Shown here: one piece after another, positions 61,761 to 64,000 of the stretch
Numbering within the stretch: the stretch's first letter is position 1
How the letters are laid out: each line of letters begins with the position of its first letter
Origin: Sulfuriferula sp.
Lineage (GTDB): Bacteria > Pseudomonadota > Gammaproteobacteria > Burkholderiales > Sulfuriferulaceae
Assembly (NCBI GenBank): GCA_013140765.1
Contig: JABFSE010000008.1
Coordinates: 124,001-188,000 of the forward strand
Direction: 5' to 3'
Length of the DNA: 64,000 nt
Notes under the pieces: generated by a model
The model's database searches: none
The model's input: the letters and a program-made list of their open reading frames with translations, nothing else
What the model was told of the DNA's origin: nothing
Made by a program: the position numbers and the translations under genes

Positions 61761-62633
61761 TTACACCTTAGCAGCAGCAGCCACTTCAGCGGCGTAATCC
61801 ACCACTTTTTTCTCCATGCCCTCACCGACGATAAACATGGTGAACGCATTCACTTTGGCTTTTTTCTCAGCCAATAATTTTTCTACGGTTAAATCTGGGT
61901 TTTTAACGAAAGGCTGGCCCAACAAAGTGACTTCAGCCAAGAATTTAGCAACACGACCTTCGACCATTTTTGCCACGATGTCTGCTGGTTTGCCAGATTC
62001 TGCCGCTTGTGCGGTGTAAATTTCGCGTTCTTTGTCGATAGACTCAGGGTTCACTTGGTCTTTCGATACACACACAGGCTTGCTTGCCGCAATGTGCATA
62101 GCCAAATCTTTACCTAAAGTCTCTTCACCGTCTAAATCAACCATCACACCGATTTTTGCACCGTGTAAATACTGCGCCAAACGACCTGTGGTGCTGTAAG
62201 TCATGATGCGACGAATAGTCAAATTTTCACCCAGTTTCATAATCAATGCCTGACGCACTTCTTCTACCGTGCCGCCTGTCATTGCCATCGCTGAAATTGC
62301 CGCAACGTCTGTATTCGCGTTTTCAGCCGCTAATTTAGCCACTGTTTGCGCGAATGCAGTGAAATCATCATTTTTAGCTACGAAGTCAGTTTCGCAGTTA
62401 ATTTCCGTCAACGCGCCAGTTTTACCGTCAGCACTAATAAACGCGCCGATTACGCCCTCTGAACCACCGCGACTAGCAGCTTTATTAGCTTTAGCACCGC
62501 TCTTGATACGCATTAAATCTTCAGCCGCTTGCATATCACCATCAGTTTCGGTTAATGCTTTTTTGCAATCCATCATTGCCAAACCAGTACGCTCACGCAA
62601 CTCTTTAACCATACTTGCTGTAATTTCAGCCAT
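61761..62633 (-). CDS. tsf: Elongation factor Ts
   Basis: Nucleotide exchange factor for EF-Tu. 290 residues: an N-terminal UBA-like domain ([21 protein letters not shown]), then [18 protein letters not shown] and the coiled-coil region. Ribosome site AGGAG precedes ATG by 7 bases. It is separated from rpsB by a terminator-like hairpin, so part of its mRNA is read-through from rpsB. Confidence 0.97.
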   Translation of the reverse strand: MAEITASMVKELRERTGLAMMDCKKALTETDGDMQAAEDLMRIKSGAKANKAASRGGSEGVIGAFISADGKTGALTEINCETDFVAKNDDFTAFAQTVAKLAAENANTDVAAISAMAMTGGTVEEVRQALIMKLGENLTIRRIMTYSTTGRLAQYLHGAKIGVMVDLDGEETLGKDLAMHIAASKPVCVSKDQVNPESIDKEREIYTAQAAESGKPADIVAKMVEGRVAKFLAEVTLLGQPFVKNPDLTVEKLLAEKKAKVNAFTMFIVGEGMEKKVVDYAAEVAAAAKV

Positions 62634-62677
62634 GCTCTAACTCCTAAAATAATCAATTAAAATCAATATCAATTTAC

Positions 62678-62702
62678 AAAAAAAGGGGCAAAAGCCCCTT
62701 TT
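62678..62702 (-). terminator. Hairpin terminator/attenuator between rpsB and tsf
   Basis: AAAAGGGGC (62681-62689) and GCCCCTTTT (62694-62702) form a perfect 9-base stem with a 4-base loop; on the minus strand the structure runs into seven consecutive T. It lies 18 bases after the rpsB stop and would cut part of the rpsB transcript before tsf. A similar partial terminator is known in the E. coli rpsB-tsf operon. Confidence 0.85.
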
Positions 62703-62720
62703 CGTTAAGCTAATTAGCAG

Positions 62721-63467
62721 TTATTGCGCCGCCGCTTCAGTTGCTTCAACTTCCACGAACTCTTCGCCTTCACCCAAAATTTCATTCACAGACTGGCTAC
62801 GACCTTCCAACACCGCATCAGCCACGCCGCGTGCGTATAAACGAATTGCACTGCTGGAGTCATCATTACCTGGCACGATGTAATCAACGCCTGCTGGGCT
62901 GTTGTTAGTATCAACAACGCCAACGACTGGGATACCCAAGGTATTGGCTTCAACGACTGCGCCTTTTTGGTAGCCTACGTCAACGATAAAAATCGCATCT
63001 GGCAAAGCAATCATATCTTTAATACCGCCCAAACTACGCTGTAACTTGTCTAATTCGCGCTTTAATACCAAGGCTTCTTTTTTCGGTATTTTAGCAGTAT
63101 CTTCGCCTAATAGGATTTCCAAATCTTTCAAACGTTTGATAGATTGTTTAACTGTTTTGAAGTTGGTCAACATACCGCCTAACCAACGGTTATCAACGTA
63201 AGGCATACCCGCACGCACGGCTTCTTCGCGAACGATATCACGCGCTGTACGCTTAGTACCTACGAATAACACAGTGCCTTTATTAGCGGCTAATTTGCGT
63301 GTGAATTTCAACGCATCTTGAAACATAGGTAAACTTTTTTCCAAGTTCACAATATGGATTTTGTTACGGTGACCGAAAATGTACGGTGCCATTTTCGGGT
63401 TCCAGAAACGTGTTTGGTGACCGAAGTGGACACCCGCTTCCAACATTTGGCGCATAGTAATAGACAT
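62721..63467 (-). CDS. rpsB: 30S ribosomal protein S2
   Basis: 248 residues, with [54 protein letters not shown] and [17 protein letters not shown] as family signatures. AAAGGA is 7 bases before the ATG. It leads the long minus-strand cluster and is preceded by a structured leader. In E. coli S2 represses rpsB-tsf through the leader. Confidence 0.97.
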   Translation of the reverse strand: MSITMRQMLEAGVHFGHQTRFWNPKMAPYIFGHRNKIHIVNLEKSLPMFQDALKFTRKLAANKGTVLFVGTKRTARDIVREEAVRAGMPYVDNRWLGGMLTNFKTVKQSIKRLKDLEILLGEDTAKIPKKEALVLKRELDKLQRSLGGIKDMIALPDAIFIVDVGYQKGAVVEANTLGIPVVGVVDTNNSPAGVDYIVPGNDDSSSAIRLYARGVADAVLEGRSQSVNEILGEGEEFVEVEATEAAAQ

Positions 63468-63474
63468 AATAATT

Positions 63475-63553
63475 TCCTTTAGGGTTAAGCCTCCAACTGT
63501 CGCCCAACATCCGCAACATCAAGTATTGCGAACACCCTAAGCATAGACAGTTG
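63475..63553 (-). ncRNA. rpsB leader with nested hairpins and a possible pseudoknot
   Basis: In the mRNA, arms at 63546-63553 and 63494-63501 (CAACUGUC/GACAGUUG) pair perfectly. Inside their loop lies a second hairpin (63526-63530 with 63512-63516, CGCAA/UUGCG) and the single-stranded UUAGGGU (63534-63540). This 7-mer is perfectly complementary to ACCCUAA (63479-63485), just downstream of the first stem and touching the ribosome site at 63475-63480. The fold would hide the ribosome site, a layout suited to autoregulation by S2. Structure is read from sequence; regulation is inferred. Confidence 0.6.
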
Positions 63554-63593
63554 TGCGTATTTTGCTATTTAACCATTAAACAGCAAGGGCAAA

Positions 63594-63623
63594 ATTATAG
63601 CACAAACGTCACGCCTCGCGCAA
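63594..63623 (-). promoter_or_regulatory. Promoter of rpsB
   Basis: TTGCGC (63618-63623), an 18-base spacer and TATAAT (63594-63599) with an upstream TG (extended -10) read on the minus strand. It begins only 4 bases downstream of the cardiolipin synthase stop codon and gives an approximately 120-base leader. A further small stem (63564-63584) lies between promoter and leader pseudoknot. Confidence 0.65.
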
Positions 63624-63627
63624 CGCA

Positions 63628-64000
63628 TCACCACTTTTGCGCATAGCCTACCAAACCCATCAAGCTACGCACAAAAAACATCGCCAAATCAGACAATGCC
63701 CGCTGATACCAAGGTCGTTTACGCCAGCTATCTGCCAGCACCCAACAACCACCTCGTGCAATCGCAGCCTGCAATGATTGATGCAGCTCGCCAGCAAAGC
63801 GCGCGCTAGATACCAGCACATTCGCCTCACGCGCTAACAGCAGGCTAAATGGATCGATATTACTAGAGCCTACCGTTGCCCAATGCCCATCAATTACAGC
63901 CACTTTGGCATGTAAAAAACCATGATGGTATTCGCATATTTCCACGCCCGCTGCTAACAGTTCATCATACCAAGCCCGCGTAGCATAATGCAGCAGGCGA
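63628..64000 (-). CDS. clsB: Cardiolipin synthase B-like phospholipase D protein, C-terminal part
   Basis: The gene runs in from beyond position 64000; about 124 codons are visible. LLHYATRAWYDELLAAGVEI leads to the second HKD motif HAKVAVIDG and VGSSNIDPFSLLLAREANV, matching ClsB-type cardiolipin synthases (phospholipase D family, inner membrane). The tail ends ...FFVRSLMGLVGYAQKW. Family is firm; the exact Cls paralogue is moderate because the N-terminal half is missing. Confidence 0.82.
   Translation of the reverse strand, partial: RLLHYATRAWYDELLAAGVEICEYHHGFLHAKVAVIDGHWATVGSSNIDPFSLLLAREANVLVSSARFAGELHQSLQAAIARGGCWVLADSWRKRPWYQRALSDLAMFFVRSLMGLVGYAQKW

Overview
The window looks like chromosomal DNA of a betaproteobacterium, possibly of the Nitrosomonadales. 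Gene order is the best evidence: exbB-exbD-(extra gene)-lpxK-Trm112-kdsB-adk, nudJ-(extra gene)-mnmA, and rpsB-tsf-pyrH-frr-uppS-cdsA-dxr-rseP-bamA-ompH-lpxD-fabZ-lpxA-lpxB-rnhB. The envelope is clearly Gram-negative (lipid A, Kdo, BamA, ExbBD, RND pumps). Base composition looks close to balanced by eye; it was not computed. The genus is not assignable from this alone. I saw no tRNA, rRNA, CRISPR array, insertion sequence or phage gene.

Layout: 1-1489 has the start of a DUF3301 gene and rhlE (minus). 1676-8887 (plus) is a tripartite RND efflux operon followed by thiol/sulfur genes (YgaP-like membrane protein, rhodanese, glutaredoxin, thioredoxin 2). 8992-10563 is prfC. 10638-12403 is an accessory two-gene unit, an AAA ATPase plus a DUF4276 protein, resembling ATPase/nuclease anti-phage pairs. 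12413-14455 (minus) is mnmA, a secreted transglutaminase-like protein and nudJ. 14580-15839 (plus) is sixA, nudB and a SpoIIAA-like gene. 15901-27504 (minus) is a seven-gene glycogen cluster: a degenerate glucokinase, glgC, a GH57 glucanase, malQ, glgB, glgA and glgP. 27678-29695 is feoAB behind a promoter with a Fur-box-like site.

29770-39237 (plus) holds exbBD, a WaaA-like protein, lpxK, Trm112, kdsB, adk, rlmD, pgl, a DUF4139 protein and a diguanylate cyclase. 39253-42888 is an XRE-cupin regulator diverging from a beta-alanine type transaminase and malonate-semialdehyde dehydrogenase. 42897-43013 is an unlisted 38-codon membrane-protein gene. 43161-49522 (minus) is a CzcCBA-type heavy-metal pump preceded by a His-rich membrane protein and a CopD-like protein. 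49535-63467 (minus) is the long translation / isoprenoid / outer-membrane / lipid A cluster, led by rpsB with a leader that can fold into a pseudoknot over its ribosome site. 63628-64000 is the end of a cardiolipin synthase gene.

Most genes are tightly packed, with 1-11 bp overlaps implying translational coupling, and no gene-free stretch exceeds 300 bases. The less ordinary parts are the AAA/DUF4276 pair, two apparently degenerate enzymes embedded in conserved operons (glucokinase-like and WaaA-like), the transglutaminase-like secreted protein inside nudJ-mnmA, the small membrane ORF and the rpsB leader.
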